Assembly (NCBI RefSeq): GCF_001005315.1
Contig: NZ_LBMG01000003.1
Location: 124,001-188,000, forward strand
Direction of reading: 5' to 3'
DNA from: Kordia jejudonensis
Lineage (GTDB): Bacteria; Bacteroidota; Bacteroidia; Flavobacteriales; Flavobacteriaceae
Length of the DNA stretch: 64,000 bases
Both the position numbers and the translations under genes were made by a program. Positions 8,584 through 17,190 of the stretch are shown piece by piece (position 1 is the first letter of the stretch; every line of letters begins with the position of its first letter). The notes beneath the pieces are model-generated. The model was not told where the DNA came from. It searched no databases and was given only the letters and a program-made list of their open reading frames with translations.

Positions 8584-9771
8584 GTGAAAACGCTAAACGA
8601 TTTTAACTTTAAAGATAAAAAAGCACTCATTCGAGTAGATTTTAACGTACCATTAAACGATCAATTTGAAGTAACGGACGATACGCGTATTCGTGCCGCA
8701 AAACCAACAATCATCAAAATATTAGAAGATGGTGGAAGTTGTGTATTAATGTCGCACTTAGGAAGACCAAAAGGATTTCAAGAAGAATACTCATTACGTC
8801 ATATTGCTGAAACGGTTTCACAAATTATTGGAGTACAAGTAAAATTTGCAGGAAACTGTGTTGGCGAAGAAGCTGAAAAAGCAGTTGCTGGTTTAGAAGA
8901 CGGCGAAGTATTATTACTCGAAAATTTACGTTTTCACGAAGAAGAAAAAGCAGGCGATGAAGCATTTGCAGCAAAACTTGCCAAACTAGGTGATATTTAC
9001 GTAAATGATGCCTTTGGAACAGCACACAGAGCGCACGCATCTACAGCAGTCATTGCACAAAACTTTACAGACAAAAAATGTTTTGGATTATTACTTGCAA
9101 AAGAAATTGAAAGCATTGCCAAAGTAATGGAAACAGGCGAAAAACCAGTCACAGCTGTACTTGGTGGCGCAAAAGTATCGTCAAAAATTACGATTATTGA
9201 TAACATTTTAGACAAAATAGATCACTTAATCATTGGTGGCGGAATGACATTTACATTTATCAAAGCACAAGGTGGAAGCATCGGAGATTCTTTGGTAGAA
9301 GATGATAAATTAGAGCTAGCAAAAGAAATTATGAAAGAAGCTGCAGCTAAAAACGTAACGATTCATTTGCCTGTCGATTCTGTCATTGCAGATGCATTTG
9401 CCAATGATGCCAATACCAAAGTTGTTGATGTTACACAAATTCCTGACGGTTGGATGGGATTAGATGCAGGACCAGCAACACAAGAAAAATTTGCTGCGGT
9501 AATTGCACAATCAAAAACGATACTTTGGAATGGACCTTTAGGCGTTTTTGAAATGCCAAACTTTGCCAAAGGAACCATTGCTTTAGGACACGCTATTGCA
9601 GATGCAACTAAAGATGGTGCTTTTTCACTTGTTGGTGGTGGCGATTCTGTTGCCGCTGTAAAACAATTTGGTTTCGAACCAAAAGTAAGTTACGTAAGTA
9701 CAGGTGGTGGCGCTATGTTAGAAAGCTTAGAAGGAAAAACATTGCCTGGAATTGCTGCGATTTTAGCGTAA
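8584..9771 (+). CDS. pgk: Phosphoglycerate kinase
   Basis: The 395-residue glycolytic enzyme transfers phosphate from 1,3-bisphosphoglycerate to ADP in the cytoplasm. The N-terminal substrate site ([40 protein letters not shown]) and the C-terminal nucleotide site ([42 protein letters not shown]) are all intact, and the length is typical. The start is GTG at 8584, which gives the family's [20 protein letters not shown] beginning; no ATG lies nearby in frame. A strong terminator follows 16 bases after the stop, so this is probably the last gene of its transcript. Confidence 0.97.
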   Translation: MKTLNDFNFKDKKALIRVDFNVPLNDQFEVTDDTRIRAAKPTIIKILEDGGSCVLMSHLGRPKGFQEEYSLRHIAETVSQIIGVQVKFAGNCVGEEAEKAVAGLEDGEVLLLENLRFHEEEKAGDEAFAAKLAKLGDIYVNDAFGTAHRAHASTAVIAQNFTDKKCFGLLLAKEIESIAKVMETGEKPVTAVLGGAKVSSKITIIDNILDKIDHLIIGGGMTFTFIKAQGGSIGDSLVEDDKLELAKEIMKEAAAKNVTIHLPVDSVIADAFANDANTKVVDVTQIPDGWMGLDAGPATQEKFAAVIAQSKTILWNGPLGVFEMPNFAKGTIALGHAIADATKDGAFSLVGGGDSVAAVKQFGFEPKVSYVSTGGGAMLESLEGKTLPGIAAILA

Positions 9772-9787
9772 AATTATACACTAAAAT

Positions 9788-9816
9788 ATCCCGTTATGCG
9801 CGGGATTTTTTCTTTT
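9788..9816 (+). terminator. Rho-independent terminator after pgk
   Basis: ATCCCG (9788-9793) pairs with CGGGAT (9801-9806) around a seven-base loop, and a T-rich tail follows at once. It separates pgk from the AbiE locus. Confidence 0.85.
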
Positions 9817-9831
9817 TATATGCATATAAAA
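9814..9831. promoter_or_regulatory. AT-rich 18-base palindrome upstream of the AbiEii-like gene
   Basis: TTTTATATGCATATAAAA is a perfect palindrome starting in the pgk terminator tail, about 170 bases before the toxin gene. It could be an operator, but AT-rich palindromes also arise by chance in such sequence. Confidence 0.25.
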
Positions 9832-10000
9832 GTTGTAAGTATAAACTAGTAGATATTAATATTGCATAATAAATACTTACTTTTTAATATGGTTTTACAA
9901 GAAATTCTTTTAGATTTAATTACTAAGTAAAAAACAGAAAAAACTCTCGTTATAATCATGCTGTGTTTCATTAAAAACAATAATTAACCTAATATAACCC

Positions 10001-10840
10001 ATGATAGAAAAAATAAAGATGCTTACACTAAGGGCTTTAGTAGCTGATGAAGGTTTAATGTATGGCTTAGTTTTAAAGGGAGGCAATGCCCTTGAACTTG
10101 CTTACAACATTACAGACAGGGCTTCAAAAGATATAGACTTTTCTATTTCGGGAGACTTTAATCCTATAGAGTATGATCGTATTAATGGGATATTATTTGG
10201 ACTTTTAACAGCGGAATTTGAAAAGCATGACTTGGTTGTCTTTGATGTTAATTTTTTTGAAAAACCGAAACAAAATAAAGTTAAGGTATGGAAGGGGTAT
10301 CAACTTGCGTTTAAAGTAATTGATTATGAAAATTATGATCCAGATGATCTAGATAAAAATAGAAGAAGAGCTTTTCCTCTTCAAAACAACAACTCTCCTA
10401 TATTCACTGTTGATATAAGTTCTTATGAGTACACTGATTCAAAGAAAATGATTGATGTAGATGGAGCTGTCTTTTTTGTATATACTCCTGAAATGATTGT
10501 TCTTGAAAAGTTAAGAGCACTATGTCAATCTATTCCAGAATACAAAAATATTATTCCCACAGCTAGAATAAAAGGAAGAGCTCGTGATTTTTATGATATT
10601 TGGAATATTTGTCAAAACTTTGAGATTGATTTCAAGTCACAAGAAAATAGAATAATGTTAGAACAAATTTTTGATGCAAAACGAGTTCCACTTAATTTTC
10701 TAAGTCTAATCAAAAAATATAAAGATTTGCAACAAGAAGATTGGGTAACTGTTGTGGATACTATTACCGAAAAAAATAAAGGATATGATTTTTATTTCAA
10801 TTTTACAATGAGATGCATTAAAGAGCTTCTAGACCAGTAG
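10001..10840 (+). CDS. AbiEii/AbiGii-family nucleotidyltransferase toxin
   Basis: The 279-residue protein has the DNA polymerase beta-type nucleotidyltransferase motifs of the AbiEii family: KGGNALELAY at about residues 25-34, the metal-binding SKDIDFSIS at about 42-50, the later acidic strand IFTVDIS, and the C-terminal RARDFYDIWNI typical of AbiEii. Known members are toxins of type IV toxin-antitoxin or phage-abortive systems that modify tRNA acceptor ends. The usual order is antitoxin then toxin in one operon. Here the AbiEi-like gene faces this one and their last 23 bases overlap, so the toxin must have its own promoter. No TAnnTTTG element was seen just upstream. Codon use is AT-rich, suggesting transfer. 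Confidence 0.88.
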   Translation: MIEKIKMLTLRALVADEGLMYGLVLKGGNALELAYNITDRASKDIDFSISGDFNPIEYDRINGILFGLLTAEFEKHDLVVFDVNFFEKPKQNKVKVWKGYQLAFKVIDYENYDPDDLDKNRRRAFPLQNNNSPIFTVDISSYEYTDSKKMIDVDGAVFFVYTPEMIVLEKLRALCQSIPEYKNIIPTARIKGRARDFYDIWNICQNFEIDFKSQENRIMLEQIFDAKRVPLNFLSLIKKYKDLQQEDWVTVVDTITEKNKGYDFYFNFTMRCIKELLDQ

Positions 10841-11705
10841 GGTAAAATATCCCCCATTTTTTGTTTAATTTTTTATTTGTGAGATTGTATGTCTGGTAAA
10901 AATTAATATCAGACTTCTTATTCAAAAATAAATTAAGATCTTTTTCTGGAAAACCTGCTAAATCTAAATAAAACCCTATCAATTGATGATAAGGATATAT
11001 ATAATCAAGATCTTTTAAATAGTTATCTAACTTATTAAGGTTTATTTTTTTTTTTGCTTTATTGTAGGCTTCTAATATCTGAAATGCACCACCTGAGTAG
11101 GCTGGGCGAACTGCAATATCAATTAAAGTTCTTTCTAAATCAGTTACTGATAAACCATTAATTTTTGTAATTCCTACATTTATTGAATTATGCTTTTTTT
11201 GAAGATAGACATATCTAAATCCATCATATTCAGATTTGTAAGATTCTTTAGAGACTCTTTGTGGTTTAGAAAATGCTTTATTAACAGAATCTTGATTTAA
11301 TTCAACAAATAAGTTTCCCCCATATGGAGCATATTTATCTTCACTAATATACACAGTCTTTGGAATCTGTAATGTCAATTGATGAATTTGCATTGCCGAA
11401 TAGTTACATAAATACCCACCTTTCTTTACTGTTAGACCAATATCAAAAGGAGTACAGGTACTTTTCCTCAATATTTTTTTTTCAGAATTTTGGAAATCAT
11501 GATTTTGAATATCAAGAATTAGAATTTTACGATTATTCAAAAAAGTTATAAAATGCTTATAGTTTCGGTATTGAGCTATTCGCCATTGCCCTTTTTGACT
11601 TTCAAAAATTTTTTGAATGTCGTTGGTGGTATATGCTTCGTGAATACTGTTTTTGAAAAAATCAGCAATTTCGGCACTAGCTCTATCAAAAGATTCTTTT
11701 CGCAT
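10818..11705 (-). CDS. AbiEi-like antitoxin (type IV TA family)
   Basis: The 295-residue protein resembles AbiEi antitoxins: an N-terminal winged-helix region (about 1-75, with FFKNSIHEAYTTNDI) that should bind DNA, and a larger C-terminal domain containing LSVTDLERTLIDIAVRP (about 180-196), the family's most recognisable stretch. AbiEi proteins neutralise the nucleotidyltransferase and repress their own promoter through inverted repeats. Consistent with that, two near-identical 28-base palindromes, each just after a promoter, lie upstream (11712-11739 and 11821-11848). The gene converges on the toxin gene and overlaps its end by 23 bases, an unusual arrangement. Assignment rests on motif recognition and on its partner. 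Confidence 0.8.
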   Translation of the reverse strand: MRKESFDRASAEIADFFKNSIHEAYTTNDIQKIFESQKGQWRIAQYRNYKHFITFLNNRKILILDIQNHDFQNSEKKILRKSTCTPFDIGLTVKKGGYLCNYSAMQIHQLTLQIPKTVYISEDKYAPYGGNLFVELNQDSVNKAFSKPQRVSKESYKSEYDGFRYVYLQKKHNSINVGITKINGLSVTDLERTLIDIAVRPAYSGGAFQILEAYNKAKKKINLNKLDNYLKDLDYIYPYHQLIGFYLDLAGFPEKDLNLFLNKKSDINFYQTYNLTNKKLNKKWGIFYPTGLEAL

Positions 11706-11711
11706 TATTTT

Positions 11712-11739
11712 ATAATACTATCATATATGATAGTATTAT
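11712..11739 (-). promoter_or_regulatory. Proximal 28-base palindromic operator of the AbiEi-like gene
   Basis: The palindrome is perfect over 28 bases; its core, ACTATCATATATGATAGT, is shared with the distal copy. It ends six bases before the start codon at 11705 and begins just after a TATATTTG promoter element, overlapping the expected transcription start. It is a likely site for autorepression by the winged-helix protein. Confidence 0.75.
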
Positions 11740-11740
11740 G

Positions 11741-11772
11741 CAAATATATGTATTTATTTTGATAATGTCAAG
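11741..11772 (-). promoter_or_regulatory. Proximal promoter of the AbiEi-like gene
   Basis: On the minus strand CTTG (11769-11772), 20 bases, then TATATTTG (11741-11748). The -7 box fits TAnnTTTG exactly and the -33 box differs from TTTG by one base. The palindromic operator follows after one base. Confidence 0.65.
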
Positions 11773-11820
11773 TTTGAAATTAAAATAATTTTGGTGAAAG
11801 AGATTAAATAAATAAATTAT

Positions 11821-11848
11821 ATCATACTATCATATATGATAGTATGAT
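11821..11848 (-). promoter_or_regulatory. Distal 28-base palindromic operator, second copy
   Basis: This is a second perfect 28-base palindrome whose core is identical to the proximal one; only the third base from each end differs (C/G instead of A/T). Centre-to-centre distance is 109 bases. It also follows one base after a promoter element. Confidence 0.75.
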
Positions 11849-11849
11849 G

Positions 11850-11881
11850 CAAAGTTACAGATAAAATTTTTAAAAACCAAA
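11850..11881 (-). promoter_or_regulatory. Distal promoter of the AbiEi-like gene
   Basis: On the minus strand TTTG (11878-11881), exactly 20 bases, then TAACTTTG (11850-11857): a full match to the Bacteroidota housekeeping promoter. The order promoter, one base, palindrome is the same as at the proximal site. Confidence 0.7.
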
Positions 11882-12021
11882 TCAAATAATTTTTAAAAAC
11901 CAGGTTTAATAATATGGCGAATTATTGAGTTAATGGTATTGTTCAGTTTTTAGTAACTAATAATGACTAAAAAAACATAGAACAAAAAAATAAACTATTC
12001 ATATAAACCAGATTACACTTT

Positions 12022-12039
12022 ACTATTATCAATGATAGT
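12022..12039. promoter_or_regulatory. Degenerate third copy of the palindrome core
   Basis: ACTATTATCAATGATAGT matches the operator core at 15 of 18 positions and keeps both outer half-sites (ACTAT and ATGATAGT). It lies 188 bases beyond the distal operator and just before the orphan terminator. It may be a weak site or chance. Confidence 0.3.
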
Positions 12040-12063
12040 TCGTTCAATTACATACAATTATTT

Positions 12064-12093
12064 AAAGTCTAATTCCCGTAATTAGACTTTTTT
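12064..12093 (+). terminator. Strong terminator hairpin with no gene in front of it
   Basis: AAAGTCTAAT (12064-12073) pairs perfectly with ATTAGACTTT (12081-12090) around a seven-base loop, and the stem ends in a run of six T residues. There is no plus-strand coding frame between the AbiEi-like gene and this hairpin, so it may close a short non-coding transcript. Confidence 0.7.
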
Positions 12094-12172
12094 CGTATAC
12101 CATAATTTCAAAATTTGAAGAAAAAACACGAATTTAGCACGAATTACGTTTTCAATACTAGAAGCAACGTTA

Positions 12173-12212
12173 GTTCGAGTGAAATTTTAGTGTAAAATTT
12201 TGTATCGAGAAC
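12173..12212. repeat. Extragenic repeat-like hairpin (GTTCGAGTG ... TATCGAGAAC)
   Basis: The element runs from GTTCGAGTG to TATCGAGAAC and folds: CGA pairs with TCG outside, AAATTTT with AAAATTT inside. From memory, elements with these ends are common between genes in Flavobacteriaceae genomes; only one copy is seen here, so repeat status is not shown by this window. Confidence 0.4.
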
Positions 12213-12244
12213 AGCTCATAAAACGATAAAACAACTCACAATAG

Positions 12245-13897
12245 ATGAAATACCTCTTTTCCATACTTTTTCTATGCATTGCCTTCATCGGACACGCACA
12301 AGAAGCTAATAAAAAGCCCGAAAAGGTAAAAGAAATCACAAAACCTACGTTTAAAATCATCAAAGACACTGTTATTTTAGATGGGAAGAAAACGGTCATG
12401 ACGGATACGATATATTTCGACACCAAAAACGAAATCAAACGGAATACGAGCGAAATTCTTCCTGAAATAGATAGCACAAGCATCATACTTGATGGAAAAA
12501 AAGAGCTAACAAAAGTTGAAGAAAAATATGTGTTGCAAGACAACAAAATGGCGGCAACTATTGACAGTTTGTGGCTTAAAGAACTTGCTGACGAAGAATT
12601 ATTTGATACCATTCATAAAGAAATTACAGAACTCAAATACGAACCTGTTGTATTTCAAGAATTACCAACCGATACGCTAAAAGCGCGTTTGGAACGACTC
12701 AATGCAAAAACACCGTTCAACATTGAATACAATCCTTCCCTAGAAAGTGTCATTCGTCGATTCTTAAAACGAAGAAAAAAATCTATGGAACGCTTAATGA
12801 AAGTCAGTCAATACTACTTTCCAATGTTTGAGCAAGAACTGGACAATTACAATATTCCTCTGGAAGTAAAATACTTAGCTATTGTAGAATCGGCATTAAA
12901 CCCAAGAGCGCGTTCACGTGTGGGCGCCACTGGTTTATGGCAATTTATGTATCAAACAGGGAAAGAATACGATTTAAATGTAAGTTCATACGTAGATGAA
13001 CGCAGCGATCCTGAAAAATCAACCAAAGCAGCGTGCCAATATTTAGCAACACTATACAAAATATTTGGCGATTGGGATTTGGCATTGGCAGCGTATAATT
13101 CAGGTCCTGGAAACGTTTCCAAAGCAATTAGACGCTCTGGCGGCTATGTAAATTATTGGAACATTCGTCCAAATTTACCACGCGAAACAGCAGGATATTT
13201 GCCAGCATTTTTAGCTACCATGTACATCTTTGAATATGCGGATGAACACGGTTTTCAAGTAGAAAAAATAGAAGTGCCACACTTTGCCACCGATACAATT
13301 CAAGTAAAAGAATTGCTTACGTTTGATCAGGTTTCAGAAGTTTTAAACGTGAAAGTGGAAGACTTACAATTTTTCAATCCTTCTTATAAATTAGACATCA
13401 TTCCCAATGTAAAAGGACGCAATTATGCGTTGCGATTGCCTGTAAAAGAAGTTGGAAAATTTGTCAATAATGAAGCGGCAATTTACGCTTTAGCGAAAGA
13501 AGAACTAGCCAAACGCGAAAAACCATTGCCACAACTATTTGAAATGGACAAACGCACACGTTATCGTGTAAAAAGTGGCGATTATTTGGGTAAAATTGCA
13601 CGACGTTTTGGTGTTCGTGTCAGTGACTTGAAACGATGGAATGGACTTCGATCGAACAAATTACGAATTGGACAACGATTGACAGTGTATCCTAAAAAAC
13701 CAGGATTTGCCGCAAAAAAACCAAGTAAAAAGAAAAAAAATACAGGAAATGCAAAAACCTACGTTGTCAAGTCTGGCGACTCTTTGTGGAGCATTGCACA
13801 AAAATTTCCTGGAGTTTCTGTGAAGAATATTAAAAAATGGAATGATATTAGTGGTAATAAACTAAAAATTGGAATGACCTTGCAGGTTTCCAATTAA
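12245..13897 (+). CDS. Membrane-bound lytic transglycosylase with two LysM domains (MltD-like)
   Basis: The 550-residue protein has a signal peptide (about 1-18, ending GHAQ), then about 130 residues of spacer. A lysozyme-like transglycosylase domain follows at about 190-320, with catalytic Glu215 in IVESALNPRA and the motifs GATGLWQFM and ALAAYNSGPGNV. Two peptidoglycan-binding LysM repeats follow at about 440-484 (YRVKSGDYLGKIARRFGV) and 505-549 (YVVKSGDSLWSIAQKF), joined by a Lys-rich linker. It should cleave peptidoglycan glycan strands non-hydrolytically in the periplasm. A DUF4837 lipoprotein gene follows after 30 bases, so the two are probably co-transcribed. The start follows directly from the signal peptide. 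Confidence 0.93.
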   Translation: MKYLFSILFLCIAFIGHAQEANKKPEKVKEITKPTFKIIKDTVILDGKKTVMTDTIYFDTKNEIKRNTSEILPEIDSTSIILDGKKELTKVEEKYVLQDNKMAATIDSLWLKELADEELFDTIHKEITELKYEPVVFQELPTDTLKARLERLNAKTPFNIEYNPSLESVIRRFLKRRKKSMERLMKVSQYYFPMFEQELDNYNIPLEVKYLAIVESALNPRARSRVGATGLWQFMYQTGKEYDLNVSSYVDERSDPEKSTKAACQYLATLYKIFGDWDLALAAYNSGPGNVSKAIRRSGGYVNYWNIRPNLPRETAGYLPAFLATMYIFEYADEHGFQVEKIEVPHFATDTIQVKELLTFDQVSEVLNVKVEDLQFFNPSYKLDIIPNVKGRNYALRLPVKEVGKFVNNEAAIYALAKEELAKREKPLPQLFEMDKRTRYRVKSGDYLGKIARRFGVRVSDLKRWNGLRSNKLRIGQRLTVYPKKPGFAAKKPSKKKKNTGNAKTYVVKSGDSLWSIAQKFPGVSVKNIKKWNDISGNKLKIGMTLQVSN

Positions 13898-13927
13898 TAA
13901 AAACAACTAATAATAAAATTAGATCTC

Positions 13928-14914
13928 GTGAAAAAACTATACGCAATTATCGTTGCTTTGGCAATATTTACCTCTTGTGAAGACAGAAAAAATAGTGCAT
14001 CAGCAGAACAATATTTACCAGAATCGTATGGAAAAGTAAACTTACTTGCAGTTGTGGTAGATGATGAATTATGGCAAGGAAAAGTTGGAGATAGTATCAG
14101 AAATATTTACGCTGCACCAACGGACGGATTGCCAATGGAAGAACCTTTGTTTTCCATAAAACATTACACACCTGAAGTATTTGATGGATTGTTGACGAAA
14201 TGTAGAAGTGTATTGTTCGTAAAATCGTCAGATAAAAAACAATTCAAAATCAAAGAAAATGTATACGCAAAACCACAAAAAATAGTATATGTTACGGGAA
14301 CTGATGATGAAATTATAGCACAACTTAGTGCAAATGCAAAAGAATCTATTACGACATTAAAGTTAAACGAATTACGCTCTAAACAGCAATTTATTGAAGG
14401 TTCATTGAGTAGAGACAAAACGTTAGAAGAAACCTTCGGATTCTCGCTAAACATTCCGTCTGCCTACAAAATGGTTAAAAACGAAGACAACTTTGTTTGG
14501 TTTGAACGTGAAGTACCAAAAGGAACGATGAATATTATCGCGTACACTTTGCCATTTGGAAGCATTCCAAAAGACTCAACAACGGTGGATGCCATCATTA
14601 GAATGCGTGATTCTATTGGAAAGGAATATGTGCCAGGAAGAGATCCAAAACGCATGCACATGATTACGGAAAAAGCATATGCACCTTTCTTATACGATGC
14701 AATTGTAGACAACAAACCTGCCTTAGAAACCAAAGGTATGTGGGAAATGAAAAACTTTCACATGGCAGGACCATTTATCAATTACATTGTAGAAGACAAG
14801 CAACACGATCGATTGGTGGTAATTGAAGGATTAACTTTTGCACCATCGGAAGATAAAAGAGACTTCATGTTTGAAATAGAAGCCATTCTAAAATCGTTGA
14901 AAATTAAAGAATAA
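13928..14914 (+). CDS. DUF4837-family lipoprotein
   Basis: The 328-residue protein starts at GTG (13928) and has a lipoprotein signal with lipobox FTSC (Cys at about residue 17), so it should be lipid-anchored in the envelope. The rest matches the Bacteroidota DUF4837 family, with landmarks LPESYGKVNLLAVVVDDELW near the N-terminus and FGFSLNIPSAYKMVKN near residue 175. No enzymatic motif is seen. It lies 30 bases after the LysM transglycosylase gene and before a strong terminator, suggesting a two-gene cell-wall unit. Function is unknown. Confidence 0.82.
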   Translation: MKKLYAIIVALAIFTSCEDRKNSASAEQYLPESYGKVNLLAVVVDDELWQGKVGDSIRNIYAAPTDGLPMEEPLFSIKHYTPEVFDGLLTKCRSVLFVKSSDKKQFKIKENVYAKPQKIVYVTGTDDEIIAQLSANAKESITTLKLNELRSKQQFIEGSLSRDKTLEETFGFSLNIPSAYKMVKNEDNFVWFEREVPKGTMNIIAYTLPFGSIPKDSTTVDAIIRMRDSIGKEYVPGRDPKRMHMITEKAYAPFLYDAIVDNKPALETKGMWEMKNFHMAGPFINYIVEDKQHDRLVVIEGLTFAPSEDKRDFMFEIEAILKSLKIKE

Positions 14915-14937
14915 AAACATACATTAAAACCGACAAG

Positions 14938-14978
14938 AGCACAGGAGTTTTTTAAAATTTCTGTGCTTTTATTTTTTT
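14938..14978 (+). terminator. Rho-independent terminator after the DUF4837 gene
   Basis: AGCACAG (14938-14944) pairs with CTGTGCT (14961-14967), followed by a long T-rich tail. Just after it, 14981-15000 contains the sequence CGCTTTCGCGAGAAG, itself an imperfect palindrome. Confidence 0.8.
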
Positions 14979-15063
14979 GCTTTTTCGCTTTCGCGAGAAG
15001 TATCTCAGCTACTTTTTATGATCAAAAAACAGTAAATTGCAACTTTCAAAAAAAAGAACTTTC

Positions 15064-17190
15064 ATGACCGAACTTCAATACATACAATCGCAACTTTCAT
15101 TACCAGAAAAAAGCATTCTGAAAACCATTCAATTACTCAATGAAGATTGTACAATTCCTTTTATTGCTCGCTATCGAAAAGAGATGACAGGAAACTTAGA
15201 TGAAGTTCAAATTGGTCAAATAGTAAAACTAAAAACCACGTTTTCAGCATTAGAAAAAAGACGTGAAGCCATTTTAAAATCAATTACAGAACAAGAAGCT
15301 CTTACACCACAACTACAGGAAAAAATAGTGCAAGCACAAACCTTAACAGCATTAGAAGATATCTACTTACCGTATAAAAAGAAACGGAAAACAAAAGCTT
15401 CCATTGCCAAAGAAAACGGATTGGAGCCATTGGCAAAAATCATCATGAAACAACAACATGAAGATACAGCGTATGCAGCGCAACGTTTTGTAAAAGGAGA
15501 TGTTTCTTCTGTAGAAAATGCTTTAGAAGGCGCACGACACATTATTACGGAATGGATTAACGAGAATGAATATGTTAGAAACAAAATACGCCGCTTGTAT
15601 CAACGAAAAGCAACCATAACAACCAAAGTGGTCAAAACAAAAAAAGAAGACGACAGCGCGCAGAAATACAAACAATATTTTGATTGGAGCGAATCGCTTC
15701 ACAGAACACCATCGCATCGATTATTGGCGATGTTGCGTGCCGAAAACGAAGGTTTCATCAAACTCAAAATTGACATTGACAAAGAAGAAGCACTCGATAT
15801 TATTGACAGACTTATTATAAAAACAGATGTGATTTCTTGTACAGATCAAGTATTTATGGCAATTGAAGACGCCTACAAACGTTTGTTGTCGCCTGCAATT
15901 GTAAATGAAGTATTAAATGAAGTCAAAGCCAAAGCAGATGCAACAGCTATTTCCGTTTTTGCCGATAACTTAAAACAATTATTACTCGGCGCGCCATTGG
16001 GTCAAAAACGTGTATTGGCAATTGATCCAGGATTCAAATCGGGTTGTAAAGTAGTGTGTTTGGATGAAAAAGGCGATTTGCTACACAATGAAAACATTTA
16101 TCCGCATCCGCCACAGCGTAAAACTACTGATGCAGGAAAAAAAATTCGTTCGTTGGTAAACGCGTATAAAATTCAAGCCATTGCCATTGGAAACGGAACC
16201 GCTTCGCGTGAAACAGAATTCTTTATTAAGAAGATTCAATTTGATCGCGATTTGCAAGTATTTATCGTCAATGAAGCTGGTGCTTCTGTATATTCTGCGT
16301 CTAAAATTGCACGTGCCGAATTTCCAAACTATGATGTCACGGTTCGTGGTGCAGTTTCCATTGGAAGACGTTTAAAAGATCCGTTGGCAGAACTCGTAAA
16401 AATTGACCCAAAAGCCATTGGTGTGGGACAATATCAGCACGATGTCGATCAAACAAAATTGAAAGAAGAACTAGATACGGTTGTGATGAGTTGTGTAAAC
16501 GCCGTTGGTGTCAATGTCAATACGGCAAGTAGCGCTTTGTTGAGTTATGTATCTGGAATTGGCACAAATTTGGCAGAAAATGTAGTGAAATTTAGATCGG
16601 AACACGGAAAAATTGATTCCCGTAGTAGCTTAAAAAAAGTACCGCGTTTGGGACCAAAAGCATTTCAACAAGCTGCCGCATTCTTACGAATTACAGATGC
16701 CAAACATCCGTTGGATAATTCTACCGTACATCCTGAAAGTTATTACATTGTAGAAAAAATGGCAAAAGATGCTAAGATTTCCGTAGATGAATTAATTGGA
16801 AATAAAACTGTTTTAAGTACCATCAAACTTGAAGACTATTGCACAGAAACTATTGGATTGCCAACGTTGAATGATATTGTAAAAGAATTGGAAAAACCTG
16901 GCGTTGATCCGCGAAAAGCAGCAAAACTCTTTGAATTTGACCCAAATGTAAAAACGATTTCTGATGTAAAAGTAGGCATGTCGTTACCAGGAATTGTCAA
17001 CAACATTACCAATTTTGGCTGTTTTGTGGATATTGGCATCAAAGAAAGTGGTTTGGTGCACATTTCAAAATTGGCAAATGAATTTATCAGCGATGTCAAT
17101 TCGGCAGTAAAACTACACCAACATGTAACGGTTACGGTTGTTGAGGTTGATGAAAGTAGAAAACGAATTCAATTGTCAATGATTGATTAG
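15064..17190 (+). CDS. tex: Tex-family RNA-binding transcriptional accessory protein
   Basis: The 708-residue cytoplasmic protein has the full Tex layout: an N-terminal helical region with FIARYRKEMTGNLDEVQI, a YqgF/RNase H-like domain (about 320-450; VLAIDPGFKSGCKVVCLDE and AIGNGTASRETE), helix-hairpin-helix repeats (about 480-560; NTASSALLSYVSGIG, KVPRLGPKAFQQAA), and a C-terminal S1 RNA-binding domain (about 640-708; GIVNNITNFGCFVDIG). Tex proteins bind nucleic acid and affect transcription; their exact role is not settled. The frame extends nine codons upstream to a TTG, but ATG at 15064 gives the normal N-terminus MTELQYIQ. Confidence 0.93.
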   Translation: MTELQYIQSQLSLPEKSILKTIQLLNEDCTIPFIARYRKEMTGNLDEVQIGQIVKLKTTFSALEKRREAILKSITEQEALTPQLQEKIVQAQTLTALEDIYLPYKKKRKTKASIAKENGLEPLAKIIMKQQHEDTAYAAQRFVKGDVSSVENALEGARHIITEWINENEYVRNKIRRLYQRKATITTKVVKTKKEDDSAQKYKQYFDWSESLHRTPSHRLLAMLRAENEGFIKLKIDIDKEEALDIIDRLIIKTDVISCTDQVFMAIEDAYKRLLSPAIVNEVLNEVKAKADATAISVFADNLKQLLLGAPLGQKRVLAIDPGFKSGCKVVCLDEKGDLLHNENIYPHPPQRKTTDAGKKIRSLVNAYKIQAIAIGNGTASRETEFFIKKIQFDRDLQVFIVNEAGASVYSASKIARAEFPNYDVTVRGAVSIGRRLKDPLAELVKIDPKAIGVGQYQHDVDQTKLKEELDTVVMSCVNAVGVNVNTASSALLSYVSGIGTNLAENVVKFRSEHGKIDSRSSLKKVPRLGPKAFQQAAAFLRITDAKHPLDNSTVHPESYYIVEKMAKDAKISVDELIGNKTVLSTIKLEDYCTETIGLPTLNDIVKELEKPGVDPRKAAKLFEFDPNVKTISDVKVGMSLPGIVNNITNFGCFVDIGIKESGLVHISKLANEFISDVNSAVKLHQHVTVTVVEVDESRKRIQLSMID

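Larger units (their letters stand above)
11706..12244. other. Regulatory intergenic region between the AbiEi gene and the lytic transglycosylase gene
   Basis: This 539-base gap has no convincing gene. From left to right it holds operator 1, promoter 1, operator 2 and promoter 2 of the AbiEi-like gene, a degenerate third palindrome, an orphan terminator hairpin at 12064-12093, and an extragenic repeat-like hairpin at 12173-12212. The part between 11882 and 12063 has no assigned function and could encode a small RNA. Confidence 0.65.

Noticed and set aside
11360-11762. Two plus-strand frames opposite the AbiEi-like gene and its promoter
   Set aside because: They run antisense to a recognisable protein and across its operator; no family features are seen.
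12187-12612. 141-codon minus-strand frame opposite the lytic transglycosylase
   Set aside because: It is the shadow of a confident gene with a signal peptide; its Ser-rich sequence is typical of antisense frames.
14981-15009. CGCTTTCGCGAGAAG as a copy of a flavobacterial extragenic palindrome
   Set aside because: It resembles a GCTTTCGCGAAAGC type repeat from memory, but it is imperfect and occurs once here, so it is not listed as a repeat.
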